Source of the DNA: Methanothermobacter sp.
GTDB lineage: Archaea > Methanobacteriota > Methanobacteria > Methanobacteriales > Methanothermobacteraceae
Length of the DNA: 64,000 bases
Direction of reading: 5' to 3'
Assembly (NCBI RefSeq): GCF_030055435.1
Contig: NZ_JASFYG010000003.1
Coordinates: 29,619 to 93,618, forward strand
In this document: positions 16,577 to 24,974 of the stretch, piece by piece
Numbering within the stretch: the first letter of the stretch is position 1
Layout: every line of letters starts with the position of its first letter
Made by a program: the position numbers and the translations under genes
The notes under the pieces: generated by a model
The model's database searches: none
Told to the model about the DNA's origin: nothing
Seen by the model: only the letters and a program-made list of their open reading frames with translations

Positions 16577-16930
16577 TCAGTATTCCAGGTCATTCAGGAG
16601 GTATTCAACCTTTGATGGGAGGCTATCATCTGATAGCATGTAGTGGACCCACACCCCTATCTTCTCTGATTTAAGGAAACCAGCCCTTTTAAGTATGTTG
16701 AGGTGATGTGAGACCGTTGGCTGGGGCTTTTCAAGGGCTGCCATAATTTCACAGACACAGAGCTCACCATCAGATAAAAGATGGATTATCTTGAGCCTCG
16801 TTGGCTCTGCGAGGGCCTTAATGGCATTTACATCCCTTTCTATTTTATCATCATCAGGCAACCTTTCAAGCCTTTCCTTAAGTCTCTCAAGCTGTTCAGG
16901 GCTTGGTTTATCTGCTGAACATGTCATCAT
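16577..16930 (-). CDS. ArsR/SmtB family transcriptional regulator
   Basis: A protein of 117 residues with a winged helix: IKALAEPTRLKIIHLLSDGELCVCEIMAALEKPQPTVSHHLNILKRAGF. The ELCVCEI cysteines in helix alpha-3 are the usual thiol metal-sensing site (As(III), Cd or similar), and a Cys near the N-terminus (MMTCSAD) could be a third ligand. Such proteins dimerise and leave the operator upon metal binding. It is last in the minus-strand run that begins with the ArsP-like permease, so it may repress that operon through the palindrome at 19631-19662. Confidence 0.88.
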   Translation of the reverse strand: MMTCSADKPSPEQLERLKERLERLPDDDKIERDVNAIKALAEPTRLKIIHLLSDGELCVCEIMAALEKPQPTVSHHLNILKRAGFLKSEKIGVWVHYMLSDDSLPSKVEYLLNDLEY

Positions 16931-16945
16931 AACGATTACCTGTCT

Positions 16946-17389
16946 TCAATCTTTTTTGCTGTGAACAACCAGTACAGGGACGGCAGCGTGCCTTACAACC
17001 TTCTCTGAGACACTCCCCAGAATGAACCTTTCAAGGGCGTGCTTTCCTGATGCACCAACGACTATGAGATCGACATCTTCATCATCAGCTACCCTGAGGA
17101 TAGTATCTGCAGATGGTCCCTCAAGAACCATCTTCCGAACCTTAACAGGACCCTCCATGGAGCTTGCGAGTTCCTCGACCTTCTCCAGAGCTTCCTCGGA
17201 TTCCCTTCTGAAGAGTTCTGTAACCTTCCTTGTTAGTTCTTCAACCGGGAGATTCTGGAGCGCCTTTGTTTCAGTAACTGAGAGTGCTATGAGTTCTGCC
17301 CGGTTCTGCCTGGCGGTTTCAATGGCGTATTCCGCAGCCTTCATTGAGCATTCGGATCCATCTGTTGCAAGCAGTATCCTTTTATACAT
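16946..17389 (-). CDS. Universal stress protein (UspA family)
   Basis: A protein of 147 residues with a single Usp domain: KRILLATDGSECSMKAAEYA at the start, VGASGKHALERFILGSVSEKVVRHA near the end (the ATP-binding G-x2-G-x9-G-S pattern), and VPVLVVH. Cytoplasmic; Usp proteins with this motif bind ATP. GGAGGTAAAAG precedes ATG 17389. It lies between the ProC-like gene and arsR within the operon. Confidence 0.9.
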   Translation of the reverse strand: MYKRILLATDGSECSMKAAEYAIETARQNRAELIALSVTETKALQNLPVEELTRKVTELFRRESEEALEKVEELASSMEGPVKVRKMVLEGPSADTILRVADDEDVDLIVVGASGKHALERFILGSVSEKVVRHAAVPVLVVHSKKD

Positions 17390-17422
17390 CTTTTACCTCC
17401 AGATAATTCATCCATAAACACT

Positions 17423-18178
17423 TTAAAGTTTCTCCTTAAGGTTCCTGTAGAGTGCTGTGAGTTTATCCCTGTAAATGGCTCTTATATGGTCTTCTTCAGT
17501 GGTGAGGGGTTTTATGGGAATCAGGTCCATGAGCACATCTCTTTGAGGGTAGCTGTAGAATGCTTCAACCGCACCAAGGGTCATTGATGAGACTGCCGCC
17601 CTGGCCTCTTCGGTGTCCATCCCGAAGTCCACGGCCAGCCTTTCAAGTTCATCCAGCTGGAACCATAGATAGGTGGGGCCCATTGCAGTTATAATTGCGT
17701 ATGCCTCAAGTTTTTCCTCATCAACCTCTGGAAAGTCTCCTAAAGCTTCAAAAATTGATTTCAGATTTTCTTTATCTGATTGGGATGCTTCACTGGCTAT
17801 GCAGAATGGGTTGTATCCTCTGTTGATGATTGAGGGGGCGTTGGGTATAACCCTCGCAACCTTCGGGTGGTTCATGGCATTCTGCATGTAACCCATGCTT
17901 ATTCTTGGTGCAAGGGATACCACCAGGGAATCCCTGGGCGGCTTTATATTGGCGATGACATCCTTCAGGACAGGTGGGTGGAGCGCCAGGAAGATCAGGT
18001 CCCCCTCAGCGTTTCTGCAGTCGGTTGATGTATTAACACTGAACTCTTCCTCCAGACTTTTCAGTGTTCCCCCATCGGTGTCACAAACCATAACGTCCTC
18101 TGGAGTCCTCCCGGCCCTCTGAAGGCCTCCCAGGATTATTCTTACTACCCGCCCCCCGCCTATGAATGATATTTTCAT
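17423..18178 (-). CDS. NAD(P)-binding ProC/F420-oxidoreductase-like protein
   Basis: A protein of 251 residues. The N-terminal Rossmann fold starts KISFIGGGRVVRIILGGLQRAG; then LIFLALHPPVLKDV and a ProC-like dimerisation part (ITAMGPTYLWFQLDELERLA, EEARAAVSSMTLGA). It resembles pyrroline-5-carboxylate reductase, but is short of the usual C-terminal proline-enzyme motif, and the operon context (metal/redox genes) does not suggest proline synthesis. I would call it a ProC-fold oxidoreductase of unknown substrate. Nine bases separate it from the zinc-ribbon gene. Confidence 0.75.
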   Translation of the reverse strand: MKISFIGGGRVVRIILGGLQRAGRTPEDVMVCDTDGGTLKSLEEEFSVNTSTDCRNAEGDLIFLALHPPVLKDVIANIKPPRDSLVVSLAPRISMGYMQNAMNHPKVARVIPNAPSIINRGYNPFCIASEASQSDKENLKSIFEALGDFPEVDEEKLEAYAIITAMGPTYLWFQLDELERLAVDFGMDTEEARAAVSSMTLGAVEAFYSYPQRDVLMDLIPIKPLTTEEDHIRAIYRDKLTALYRNLKEKL

Positions 18179-18186
18179 TTAAATCA

Positions 18187-18381
18187 TCATTTCATTTTTC
18201 TTTCACAGTCCATACAGTAATCTGTGTCCCTGTCGGTTTTGAATAGTTTGCCGCATCCCTTACAGTTAACATATCTGAGTCCTGATTTTTTCTTTTCAAG
18301 GATACCTGTCTGGCATGCACAGGCCCTTGAGGTGATCATGGCCTTTATTTTACCCTCAAAGCCCTTTTCTTCTTTGACCAT
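18187..18381 (-). CDS. Small zinc-ribbon protein
   Basis: A protein of 64 residues from ATG 18381, chosen because GGTGAATTCA precedes it; the ATG four codons earlier lacks a site. Residues include CACQTG, then CKGCGKLF and CMDCERK, a four-Cys zinc ribbon, with a further CxC near the N-terminus. No family name known. It lies between the MtH895-like thioredoxin and the ProC-like gene and probably belongs to the same metal/thiol stress operon. Confidence 0.7.
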   Translation of the reverse strand: MVKEEKGFEGKIKAMITSRACACQTGILEKKKSGLRYVNCKGCGKLFKTDRDTDYCMDCERKMK

Positions 18382-18403
18382 TGAATTCACCATAAAAAGT
18401 GGA

Positions 18404-18634
18404 TCAGGAGAGGATCTTCATTATCTCTTCCTTTGAGGCGACCCTTCCCATGATTTTGAGTTCACCGTCAACTGCAAGTCCAGGGAGGGCTGTGAGTCCC
18501 GCTTCGAGTATCTCGTCCATGTCCTTTACCTTCTCGAACTCTGCATCTATTCCCAGTTCCTTAACGGCTTCCCTTGCATTTTTCTCAAGCATCTGGCAGT
18601 TTGCACATCCTGTACCGTATATCTGTATCTTCAT
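18404..18634 (-). CDS. MtH895-like small thioredoxin / redox-active disulfide protein
   Basis: A protein of 76 residues starting KIQIYGTGCANC, with redox Cys10 and Cys13, a glutaredoxin-size thioredoxin fold and the cis-Pro segment LTALPGLAVDGE. It is very close to M. thermautotrophicus MtH895, whose structure has been determined. Proteins of this family ('redox-active disulfide protein 2') sit widely beside ArsP/DUF318 permeases, as here (permease gene ends 13 bases upstream). GAGGTGATAAG precedes the ATG. It may deliver electrons to the permease or to a bound thiol metal; inference from context. Confidence 0.92.
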   Translation of the reverse strand: MKIQIYGTGCANCQMLEKNAREAVKELGIDAEFEKVKDMDEILEAGLTALPGLAVDGELKIMGRVASKEEIMKILS

Positions 18635-18647
18635 CTTATCACCTCAA

Positions 18648-19616
18648 TCATATTATTAGGTTGAATAGGTAACCTGTAAGTGTTATGGAGACTGCGAGTA
18701 TTGCTATGAATGTTCCAAGTAGCCTGGGCTTCATAACCTTCCTGAGGATTATCATTTCAGGAAGGGATAGGGCTGTTATTGACATCATGAGTGCCAGGGC
18801 GGTTCCTGCGGCCATTCCCTTCTCTATGAGTGCTGATATGAGGGGTATGGTCCCTGCTGCATTTGAATAGAGGGGGACACCTATGAGTACGGCCATGGGT
18901 ACTGCGAGGATGTTGTCTGAACCGGCATATTGCAGCAGGAAATCGGATGGGAGATAGCCGTGTATCCATCCGCCTATGGCTATCGCGATTATTATGTAGG
19001 GTGAGACCCTGCGAAGTATATCCTTCATTTCGTTTTTTGCTATGATGTATCTTTCCCTGAGGGTTGGTTTAGGGAGCTCAACATCTGCTGTGCCCAGCGC
19101 CTTCATCTTCTCAAGTGTCTCATAGACGTAGTCCTCAAGCTGGCTTTCCATTTTGAGTTTTCCTATGAGCACACCGCCGATTACCGCTATTAGGTACCCT
19201 GATATGATGTAGAATGTGGTTATCTGCCATCCAAAGAGTCCCAGTAGGAGCACTATTGCTATTTCGTTTATCATGGGTGATGATATGAGAAATGAGAATG
19301 TGGCTCCCAGGGGCACGCCAGCCTCAACGAACCCTATGAATAGTGGGACCGCAGAACATGAGCAGAATGGTGTTATTATACCTACAAGGGCTGCAATGAA
19401 GTTTCCCGTATACTTGTGCCTTTTTTCAAGGATCTCCCTGACCCTGTTGGGTGGTATGTATGTCCTTATGAATGATATGAAGAATATGAGTGTTGCAAGG
19501 AGGATGAATATCTTTATGGTGTCGTATATGAAGAAGTTAACGGCACTTCCCAGGTGTGATGCGGGTTCAAGCCCAATGAGATTGTAGGTTACATAATCGG
19601 CAAATTCCTGTAACAA
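18648..19616 (-). CDS. ArsP-like (DUF318) permease
   Basis: A protein of 322 residues with about eight helices. The signature FCSCSAVPLFIGFVEAGVPLGATFSFLISSPMINEIA is visible near residues 80-120, and a second, matching half-repeat is YSNAAGTIPLISALIEKGMAAGTALALMM. ArsP members of the family export organoarsenicals; others are of unknown specificity. It starts with TTG 19616 after GGAGGTTAAAGG. It heads the operon permease-thioredoxin-zinc ribbon-ProC-like-UspA-ArsR, and carries a cytoplasmic loop of about 60 charged residues between the halves. Confidence 0.85.
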   Translation of the reverse strand: MLQEFADYVTYNLIGLEPASHLGSAVNFFIYDTIKIFILLATLIFFISFIRTYIPPNRVREILEKRHKYTGNFIAALVGIITPFCSCSAVPLFIGFVEAGVPLGATFSFLISSPMINEIAIVLLLGLFGWQITTFYIISGYLIAVIGGVLIGKLKMESQLEDYVYETLEKMKALGTADVELPKPTLRERYIIAKNEMKDILRRVSPYIIIAIAIGGWIHGYLPSDFLLQYAGSDNILAVPMAVLIGVPLYSNAAGTIPLISALIEKGMAAGTALALMMSITALSLPEMIILRKVMKPRLLGTFIAILAVSITLTGYLFNLII

Positions 19617-19630
19617 CCTTTAACCTCCAG

Positions 19631-19662
19631 ATCAATATATTCAAATCTATGGATACATTGAT
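19631..19662 (-). promoter_or_regulatory. Putative ArsR operator at the permease operon start
   Basis: ATCAATATAT (19631-19640) and ATACATTGAT (19653-19662) form an inverted repeat with 9 of 10 matches and a 12-base spacer. It sits between the TATA box (19670-19680) and the permease ribosome site, over the predicted transcript start. AT-rich interrupted palindromes of this form are usual for ArsR/SmtB regulators. Confidence 0.5.
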
Positions 19663-19669
19663 GTTGCAA

Positions 19670-19684
19670 CTTATATAACTTTCG
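19670..19684 (-). promoter_or_regulatory. TATA/BRE of the permease operon
   Basis: CGAAAGTTATATAAG on the minus strand: a BRE-like CGAAA followed by a TATA core. It predicts initiation near 19648, inside the palindrome. Confidence 0.65.
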
Positions 19685-19735
19685 GTATCAAATAGCACTC
19701 ACGGAGGATAACCCACTGTAAAAATAAGATTGAAT

Positions 19736-20659
19736 CTAAAGAAGCTTTGCACGATCATAAACATTTTTAAGCGTCTGCATGTCCACACTGGTGTAGATCT
19801 GTGTGGTTGAAAGATTTGAATGGCCCAGAAGCTGCTGTATGGCCCTTATGTCCACACCATTCTTGAGGAGGTGGGTTGCAAAGGAGTGCCTGAGGATATG
19901 TGGGGTCACCTTCTTGTTTATGCCCGCCTTCCGGGCGTATTTCTTTATCATCATCTGGACGTACCTTGGTGTGAGGGGATCCCCAAAGCGGTTTAGGAAG
20001 AGGTACTCACTTTCATGAATCCTCCTGGTGAGGTACTCCAAAAGGAGGTCCCTTGTGCTCTCATCAAAAAGAACTATACGATCCTTATCACCCTTACCCC
20101 TTATCCTTATTGTACGCTCACCTATGTCAATATCATTGACCTTGAGTGAAACAAGCTCGGAGACCCTGAGGCCTGAGGAATAGAGGAGCGAGAGTATCAG
20201 TCTGTCCCGGGTCTTTATGAACCTCTTAATGGCCGAACCGTCATCTGAGAGTTCAACGGCATTTATGAGCCTCATAACCTCATCCTCATTGAGGGACTTG
20301 GGCAGGGACTTCGTCCTCTTGGGAGCCTTGACCTCCTGGAGGCAATCTATTTCACTGAACTCAAAGAACTTCTTGATAACAACGGTAACAAGGTAAATGT
20401 AGTTCTGGGTGACGTTCTTCTCCCTCTTAAGGTACTGTATGTACCTCTTGAAGGACCTCAGAACCCTTCTATCATCGTAGAGGTCATCCTCTTCCATCAG
20501 AAATTCGTAGAAGTTTTTAACAATGGACCTGTAGGTTTTGATGGTGTTGGGGGAGTAGTTCCTGATTTCAAGTTCCACAAGGTAGTCCTCAATGAGTTCC
20601 GGGAAATTGTAGCGTTCAAGAAGACCCTGTTTTTCCTCTGCCTCTCTCTTCATGTTCAT
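19736..20659 (-). CDS. xerA: XerA tyrosine site-specific recombinase
   Basis: A protein of 307 residues with a SAM-like N-terminal domain and a tyrosine-recombinase catalytic domain: R165 ([13 protein letters not shown]), H254 and R257 ([12 protein letters not shown]), H280 ([11 protein letters not shown]) and nucleophile Y289 (IYTSV). Archaeal XerA resolves chromosome dimers at dif. It is not next to any prophage or integrative gene, so the housekeeping role fits. The start ATG 20659 follows GGTTAGATACC. I did not find an obvious dif site within the window by eye. Confidence 0.93.
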   Translation of the reverse strand: MNMKREAEEKQGLLERYNFPELIEDYLVELEIRNYSPNTIKTYRSIVKNFYEFLMEEDDLYDDRRVLRSFKRYIQYLKREKNVTQNYIYLVTVVIKKFFEFSEIDCLQEVKAPKRTKSLPKSLNEDEVMRLINAVELSDDGSAIKRFIKTRDRLILSLLYSSGLRVSELVSLKVNDIDIGERTIRIRGKGDKDRIVLFDESTRDLLLEYLTRRIHESEYLFLNRFGDPLTPRYVQMMIKKYARKAGINKKVTPHILRHSFATHLLKNGVDIRAIQQLLGHSNLSTTQIYTSVDMQTLKNVYDRAKLL

Positions 20660-20706
20660 GGTATCTAACCTAAATGTCCACTTAAATCTTGCGGATCACT
20701 GGGGTA

Positions 20707-22212
20707 TCACATGTAGCTTCGGTCTATGTTCTCACTGTTATAGCTCTGATGTGACATCCTCTGTGAACTTGAGAGGTCCTTTTCAAGGGCCTTCTCATAG
20801 CTCTTGTACCTCCTGAGGATCTGATCCTCAATGGAAACAGCCTTCCTTATCGCAACCTCCATGTGTTTGGTCTCGATGTATTCGCTGCCATCCATCACAG
20901 CAAGGTCCCCGGCCATCCTCACCACACCACCAAGGTCCCTGAGGCGGAGTGTGAGTGCATCATCCATGTCGTCAATGACCCTCGCCCTTCTCCTCGCCTC
21001 CTCAATAAGGAGCTCCACAGCAGCGGCCCGTGCATGGGGTATCTTCCCATCAAGTTCTATTTCCTGTGCAACAAACTGCACGATTTTTGCCCTGTTCTCA
21101 TCGGTGTCGGGCATCGTGGTATTCAGGAGAAGCTCATAGCCCTCCCCCTGAACCCTTGAGCGAAGAGGGGGGAGTATGTACTGGAGATCAGCAATGTTAC
21201 AGGCACCCACAAATATGAAGTCACAGGGGACCTCATCAACCTTAACTGAACTCCCGGCACTCTGGGGGTTCCTTCCGACTATGGGGAATGTTTTATCCTG
21301 CATGGCAGTGAATATGAACCTCTGAAGGCCTGCTATGTGGACTATCTCGTCTATGAAGAGCACACCCTCATGGGCCTCGTGGATTGCGCCCGGAACCACA
21401 CGTTCATAGGGCTGGGAACCCAGGTCAGGGTGTCCCCCGTAGGGGTCGTGGCGGACATCACCCAGGAGTTCGGTTTCACTTGCCCCCGTGGCCTGAATGA
21501 AGGTTTTCCTCTCAAGGGGGACTATGACGTTTCTGGGTTTCTCTTCAACCATCTGCCTCCTCTTCTCAAGGGCCCTCTGATCAAGAACCTTGATACTGTC
21601 TCCACCGACCCTCTCATAGATCACAACCTCCTCAACACCATCCATGATCCTCGTGGTTGTGACCCTCTTCTGGGGCACGCTGAGGCTCCCTGAACTCATC
21701 TCGAACATACCTAGGAGGTCCCCGATATGCTTCCTCCTTGCCTTGATATGGGAGAACTTATCACCGCCACACTTGGGGCAGATACTGTTGTAGGCGCTGC
21801 TGTACTCGCCGCAGTGTATGCACTTGAATCCCAGGCGTTCCGCAACAGCCTCAGGGACACTATGGGGGTCTATGAGTTCACCCTCAGCCCTTTCAATCTC
21901 AAGAATTTCATCCTCTATTTCCTTACGGCTTTTAACCTCAACAAATGGCCTTTCAGGCCTTTCAGGATTATGGACTACTGTTATCTCCTCTGATGGTTCA
22001 GGGAGGTGAAATGATATTGCCTGTGCAAGCAGGGACTTTCCTATACCTGGCGGACCCACGAGAAGCAGGTGCCGCCTCTGCTTTGCAGCTATTTTTATCA
22101 TTGGCATGACGTCCTCATGCCCTATGACCCTTTCAAGGGGATCTTCAGGTATCTTAATGTCTTCTGTTGTGTTTATATCCTTCAGGTACTCACGGTTCAT
22201 GTCGACATACAT
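20707..22212 (-). CDS. LonB-like AAA+ ATPase with zinc-ribbon insertion and no protease domain
   Basis: A protein of 501 residues. Walker A is GPPGIGKS (53-60) and Walker B is GVLFIDEI (283-290); the large gap between them holds a four-Cys zinc ribbon (C131, C134, C145, C148). After SRVQGEGYELLLNTTMPDT comes the helical lid. The arrangement matches the ATPase half of archaeal LonB, but the C-terminus ends with a Ser/Tyr-rich tail and lacks both membrane helices and the Ser-Lys protease. It therefore probably acts as a remodelling ATPase or as part of another complex. It directly follows dnaG with a 19-base gap. Confidence 0.8.
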   Translation of the reverse strand: MYVDMNREYLKDINTTEDIKIPEDPLERVIGHEDVMPMIKIAAKQRRHLLLVGPPGIGKSLLAQAISFHLPEPSEEITVVHNPERPERPFVEVKSRKEIEDEILEIERAEGELIDPHSVPEAVAERLGFKCIHCGEYSSAYNSICPKCGGDKFSHIKARRKHIGDLLGMFEMSSGSLSVPQKRVTTTRIMDGVEEVVIYERVGGDSIKVLDQRALEKRRQMVEEKPRNVIVPLERKTFIQATGASETELLGDVRHDPYGGHPDLGSQPYERVVPGAIHEAHEGVLFIDEIVHIAGLQRFIFTAMQDKTFPIVGRNPQSAGSSVKVDEVPCDFIFVGACNIADLQYILPPLRSRVQGEGYELLLNTTMPDTDENRAKIVQFVAQEIELDGKIPHARAAAVELLIEEARRRARVIDDMDDALTLRLRDLGGVVRMAGDLAVMDGSEYIETKHMEVAIRKAVSIEDQILRRYKSYEKALEKDLSSSQRMSHQSYNSENIDRSYM

Positions 22213-22231
22213 TTTGATGCCTTCTATGGAT

Positions 22232-23377
22232 TCAGGTGTGACCCGTTATGAGTTTGAGGTTGTGGGGTTTCTTGACAATGTCCCCGCTCCTCACAGCCAC
22301 AAGGTATCTGAGGCCCTTCTCAAATGAGAGGTCAACGAGGCGCTGTGTTATCACACCATCAAAGACCACCGCGTAGGGATGGTTGTTGACGCGGCTGAGT
22401 TCATCGTAGAGGTTCTCAACCTTGACCTCCTTCAGTATGTTGAGGGCGTCATCCAGTATCTCAGCATTTCCTGTCCCCTCAAGTTCCTTCAGGATGTTCC
22501 GGAGGAGCACCATCTTGTCCTCTGATTTCTTCTTCTCCTTCTGCATCCCAAGGTCATGGTAGAACTGCTCAACCGGCACCTTGTTTCGGAGGGCCATCAT
22601 GATCTCATCCTTCTCAAGGTCCTCCACCTCTTTGCCCTTGGGGGCCCTTGTGACGTAGTCTATGTCCCCTACCTGTAGGAGCTCCTTGAGGATGAGTTCA
22701 CCGCCCCGGTCACCATCAACAAAGGCTGTTACCGTTTTCTTCTTTGTAAGCTCTGCAACGGTTTTTGGCACACTGACCCCCTCAACTGCAATGGCGTTCT
22801 TTATACCGTACTTGAGGAGGTTGAGGACATCGGATCTCCCCTCCACCACGAGTATGGCGTCTGAGGTTTCAACGTTGGGCCCTGCTGGGAGCTTTTCCTC
22901 GCCGTACTCTGTGATTTCATGAACCCTCATGGCCTCCTTGACCTCTTCTATCATCCTGAGGCTTTCAGGGGCAACTTCCTCCATCATACTGGCGTATATC
23001 TCCTTGGCTCTCTCAACGACCCTTTTACGTTTAACCGCACGGACGTCCTCAACCTTTGTGACCTGAATGTAGGCTTCACATGGTCCGACACGGTTTATTG
23101 TTTCAAGAGAAGCTGCAAGGATGGCGGTTTCAACCCGGTCAAGGCTTGATGGGATGATTATCTCCCCCTTTGATTTACCACCCCTGGATGTGATGTTGAC
23201 CTTGATCCTACCGATTCTACCTGTTTTCTGGAGTTCCCTGAGATCTAGGTCATTGCTGAGAAGGCCTTCAGTCTGTCCAAATATTGCCCCAACAACATCA
23301 GGTTTCTCAACGATTCCGTTAGCATTAATTTGAGCGTGAATGAGGTATTTGGTTGTACTTATTTCTTCTTTTCCCAT
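22232..23377 (-). CDS. dnaG: DnaG-type primase (exosome-associated in archaea)
   Basis: A protein of 381 residues. The central TOPRIM domain has the glutamate ([12 protein letters not shown]179) and the DGD triad ([10 protein letters not shown], 221-223). It starts with the archaeal N-terminal domain ([35 protein letters not shown]). In archaea this protein is a core exosome-associated factor that binds poly(A) RNA; weak primase activity is known. GGAGGGTTTAC precedes ATG 23377. It sits between two further genes possibly linked to nucleic-acid processing (AAA+ ATPase and a small TOPRIM protein). Confidence 0.95.
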   Translation of the reverse strand: MGKEEISTTKYLIHAQINANGIVEKPDVVGAIFGQTEGLLSNDLDLRELQKTGRIGRIKVNITSRGGKSKGEIIIPSSLDRVETAILAASLETINRVGPCEAYIQVTKVEDVRAVKRKRVVERAKEIYASMMEEVAPESLRMIEEVKEAMRVHEITEYGEEKLPAGPNVETSDAILVVEGRSDVLNLLKYGIKNAIAVEGVSVPKTVAELTKKKTVTAFVDGDRGGELILKELLQVGDIDYVTRAPKGKEVEDLEKDEIMMALRNKVPVEQFYHDLGMQKEKKKSEDKMVLLRNILKELEGTGNAEILDDALNILKEVKVENLYDELSRVNNHPYAVVFDGVITQRLVDLSFEKGLRYLVAVRSGDIVKKPHNLKLITGHT

Positions 23378-23437
23378 GTAAACCCTCCTTTGAGGAATGA
23401 ACCGGTTATCAAATTGAAAAATATGATGATAACAGTT

Positions 23438-23854
23438 TCAGATATTATCAAGGGGGTATGGGCATACCTCCAGCTTCAGCCTTTCGATGTATGATGGAAG
23501 GCTCTGTATGTCCTTGATGTATTTTCTGGTCATTCCCATGAGTCTTCGCCGTATTCTGAGGTCTGGATTTGCTCCAAGGCTCTGTATATCAGCGTACAAT
23601 CTTTTTGCAAGTTCACTGCCCTTCCTGTCAAAGTCTGTAAGTATGATGACCCTCGAGGCATTGGCTGCCTGGAGGGCGATTTCAGAAAGTCCCATCATGG
23701 AACCTGAAACCTTTATGAAGGGTCCCTGGACACCCAGTTCCCTCAGGGCCTCCTCGTCCTTCCGGCCCTCAATGAGAATGGGTACTCCAAGTTCTCCCTG
23801 GTATTTAAGTTCATTTATTTCATGGGTTATCTGCTGAAGCTTTATAAGAGACAT
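23438..23854 (-). CDS. Small TOPRIM-domain protein (UPF0292-like)
   Basis: A protein of 138 residues: [20 protein letters not shown] holds the catalytic-type Glu, and [19 protein letters not shown] the DxD motif of TOPRIM. Related to RNase M5-type and UPF0292 small TOPRIM proteins; possible nuclease acting on RNA or DNA. It is 60 bases upstream of dnaG on the same strand, so two TOPRIM genes are adjacent. The exact substrate is unknown. Confidence 0.8.
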   Translation of the reverse strand: MSLIKLQQITHEINELKYQGELGVPILIEGRKDEEALRELGVQGPFIKVSGSMMGLSEIALQAANASRVIILTDFDRKGSELAKRLYADIQSLGANPDLRIRRRLMGMTRKYIKDIQSLPSYIERLKLEVCPYPLDNI

Positions 23855-23946
23855 ATTAAGCCCTTTCAGTAGCTTGATAATATCTATATTTTATATGGAG
23901 ATACTGATATATAAAATAATCACAGATGTCCCGCTATGAATGGGAC

Positions 23947-23961
23947 TATATTTAAATATCC
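23947..23961 (+). promoter_or_regulatory. TATA box of the DUF211 gene
   Basis: TATATTTAAATATCC lies about 50 bases before ATG 24008 in the divergent gap with the small TOPRIM gene. Confidence 0.6.
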
Positions 23962-24007
23962 TTTCTATCATAATACCCATATCATTTTAAAGAATCATGG
24001 AGGAAAG

Positions 24008-24301
24008 ATGGTGGCTAAGGGCCTTATAAGAATTGTTCTGGATATACTAAAACCACACGAACCCATAATACCTGAATATGCCAAGTACCTCAGTGAACTG
24101 AAGGGTGTTGAGGGTGTTAACATAACTCTTATGGAAATCGATAAGGAGACAGAGAACATCAAGGTCACGATTCAGGGAAACGACCTGGATTTTGATGAGA
24201 TAACAAGGGCCATTGAGAGTTATGGGGGATCCATTCATAGCGTTGACGAAGTTGTAGCTGGAAAAACCATGGTGGAAGAAGTTACAACTCCCCAGGATTG
24301 A
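24008..24301 (+). CDS. DUF211 protein
   Basis: A protein of 97 residues from ATG 24008, preceded by GGAGGAAAG; the longer frame to 23936 is not supported. It reads as a ferredoxin-fold domain (KGLIRIVLDILKPHEPIIPEYAK, EGVNITLMEIDKETENIKVTIQGNDLDFDEI). Structures exist for the DUF211 family including one from M. thermautotrophicus, but its role is unknown. It is followed after 4 bases by the RraA-like gene, so it probably leads an operon. Confidence 0.8.
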   Translation: MVAKGLIRIVLDILKPHEPIIPEYAKYLSELKGVEGVNITLMEIDKETENIKVTIQGNDLDFDEITRAIESYGGSIHSVDEVVAGKTMVEEVTTPQD

Positions 24302-24305
24302 TCAT

Positions 24306-24965
24306 ATGGCCATGAAAGGCATAAAGCCCATTGAACGCCTGAGAAGTTTCCGCAGCCCAGGGGATCCCCTGAGGCTTCTTTCTGACATATCGGCCCCCCA
24401 GGTTTCAGATGCACTCAAGGCGGTGGCCGGTATAAATGGGGTTATACCTTCCATAAAGCCCGTTAACAACCTCAGGCTCTGTGGATGGGCTGTGACCGCA
24501 AGCACATCAAGCAGTGACTGGGGGACCTCTGTAATGGCCATAGACGCTGCAGGTAAAGGTGATGTTGTTTTCATAGGGACTGATGGCGATGATATGGCTG
24601 TCTGGGGGGAGCTCACATCAAAAACCGCCATGGCTAAGGGTATAGCAGGTGCTGTGATCTATGGATCCTGCAGGGATAGGGATGCACTTCTTGAACTTGA
24701 TTTCCCGGTATTCTCCAGGAATTATGTCCCATGCGCCGGCGAACCCCTCGCAGAGGGGGGGCTGAAAGTGACCCTCGAGTGCGACGGTGTCAGAGTTGAG
24801 AGTGGAGACTTCATCTTTGGGGATGAATCTGGAGTGGTTGTGGTTCCAGCTGAAATTGTACCTGACGTTGTTCGTGTGGCAATGGAAATCAAAAAGAAGG
24901 AATCATCCATCAAGGAGAAACTTGCCGAGGGTTTCACTCTTTCTGAGATTCTTGGATTGAAGTAG
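24306..24965 (+). CDS. RraA-like family protein
   Basis: A protein of 219 residues of the RraA/HMG-aldolase fold: ISAPQVSDALKA, GWAVTASTSSSDW, GDVVFIGTDGDDMAVWGELTSKTAMAKGIAGAVIYGSCRD and RNYVPCAG. The GELTSKTAMAKG and GCxRD segment matches the metal and substrate-binding loop of RraA-fold aldolases/decarboxylases. In bacteria RraA inhibits RNase E, which is absent here, so an aldolase or lyase role is more likely; substrate unknown. Also in frame is ATG 24312. Confidence 0.8.
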   Translation: MAMKGIKPIERLRSFRSPGDPLRLLSDISAPQVSDALKAVAGINGVIPSIKPVNNLRLCGWAVTASTSSSDWGTSVMAIDAAGKGDVVFIGTDGDDMAVWGELTSKTAMAKGIAGAVIYGSCRDRDALLELDFPVFSRNYVPCAGEPLAEGGLKVTLECDGVRVESGDFIFGDESGVVVVPAEIVPDVVRVAMEIKKKESSIKEKLAEGFTLSEILGLK

Positions 24966-24974
24966 TGGGTTTCC

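Noticed and set aside
17423-18178. Calling the ProC-like gene proC
   Set aside because: The fold fits, but the C-terminal signature is not clear and the operon has no link to proline synthesis.
20707-22212. Calling the AAA+ protein a Lon protease
   Set aside because: There is no Ser-Lys protease domain and no membrane helices; only the ATPase half is like LonB.
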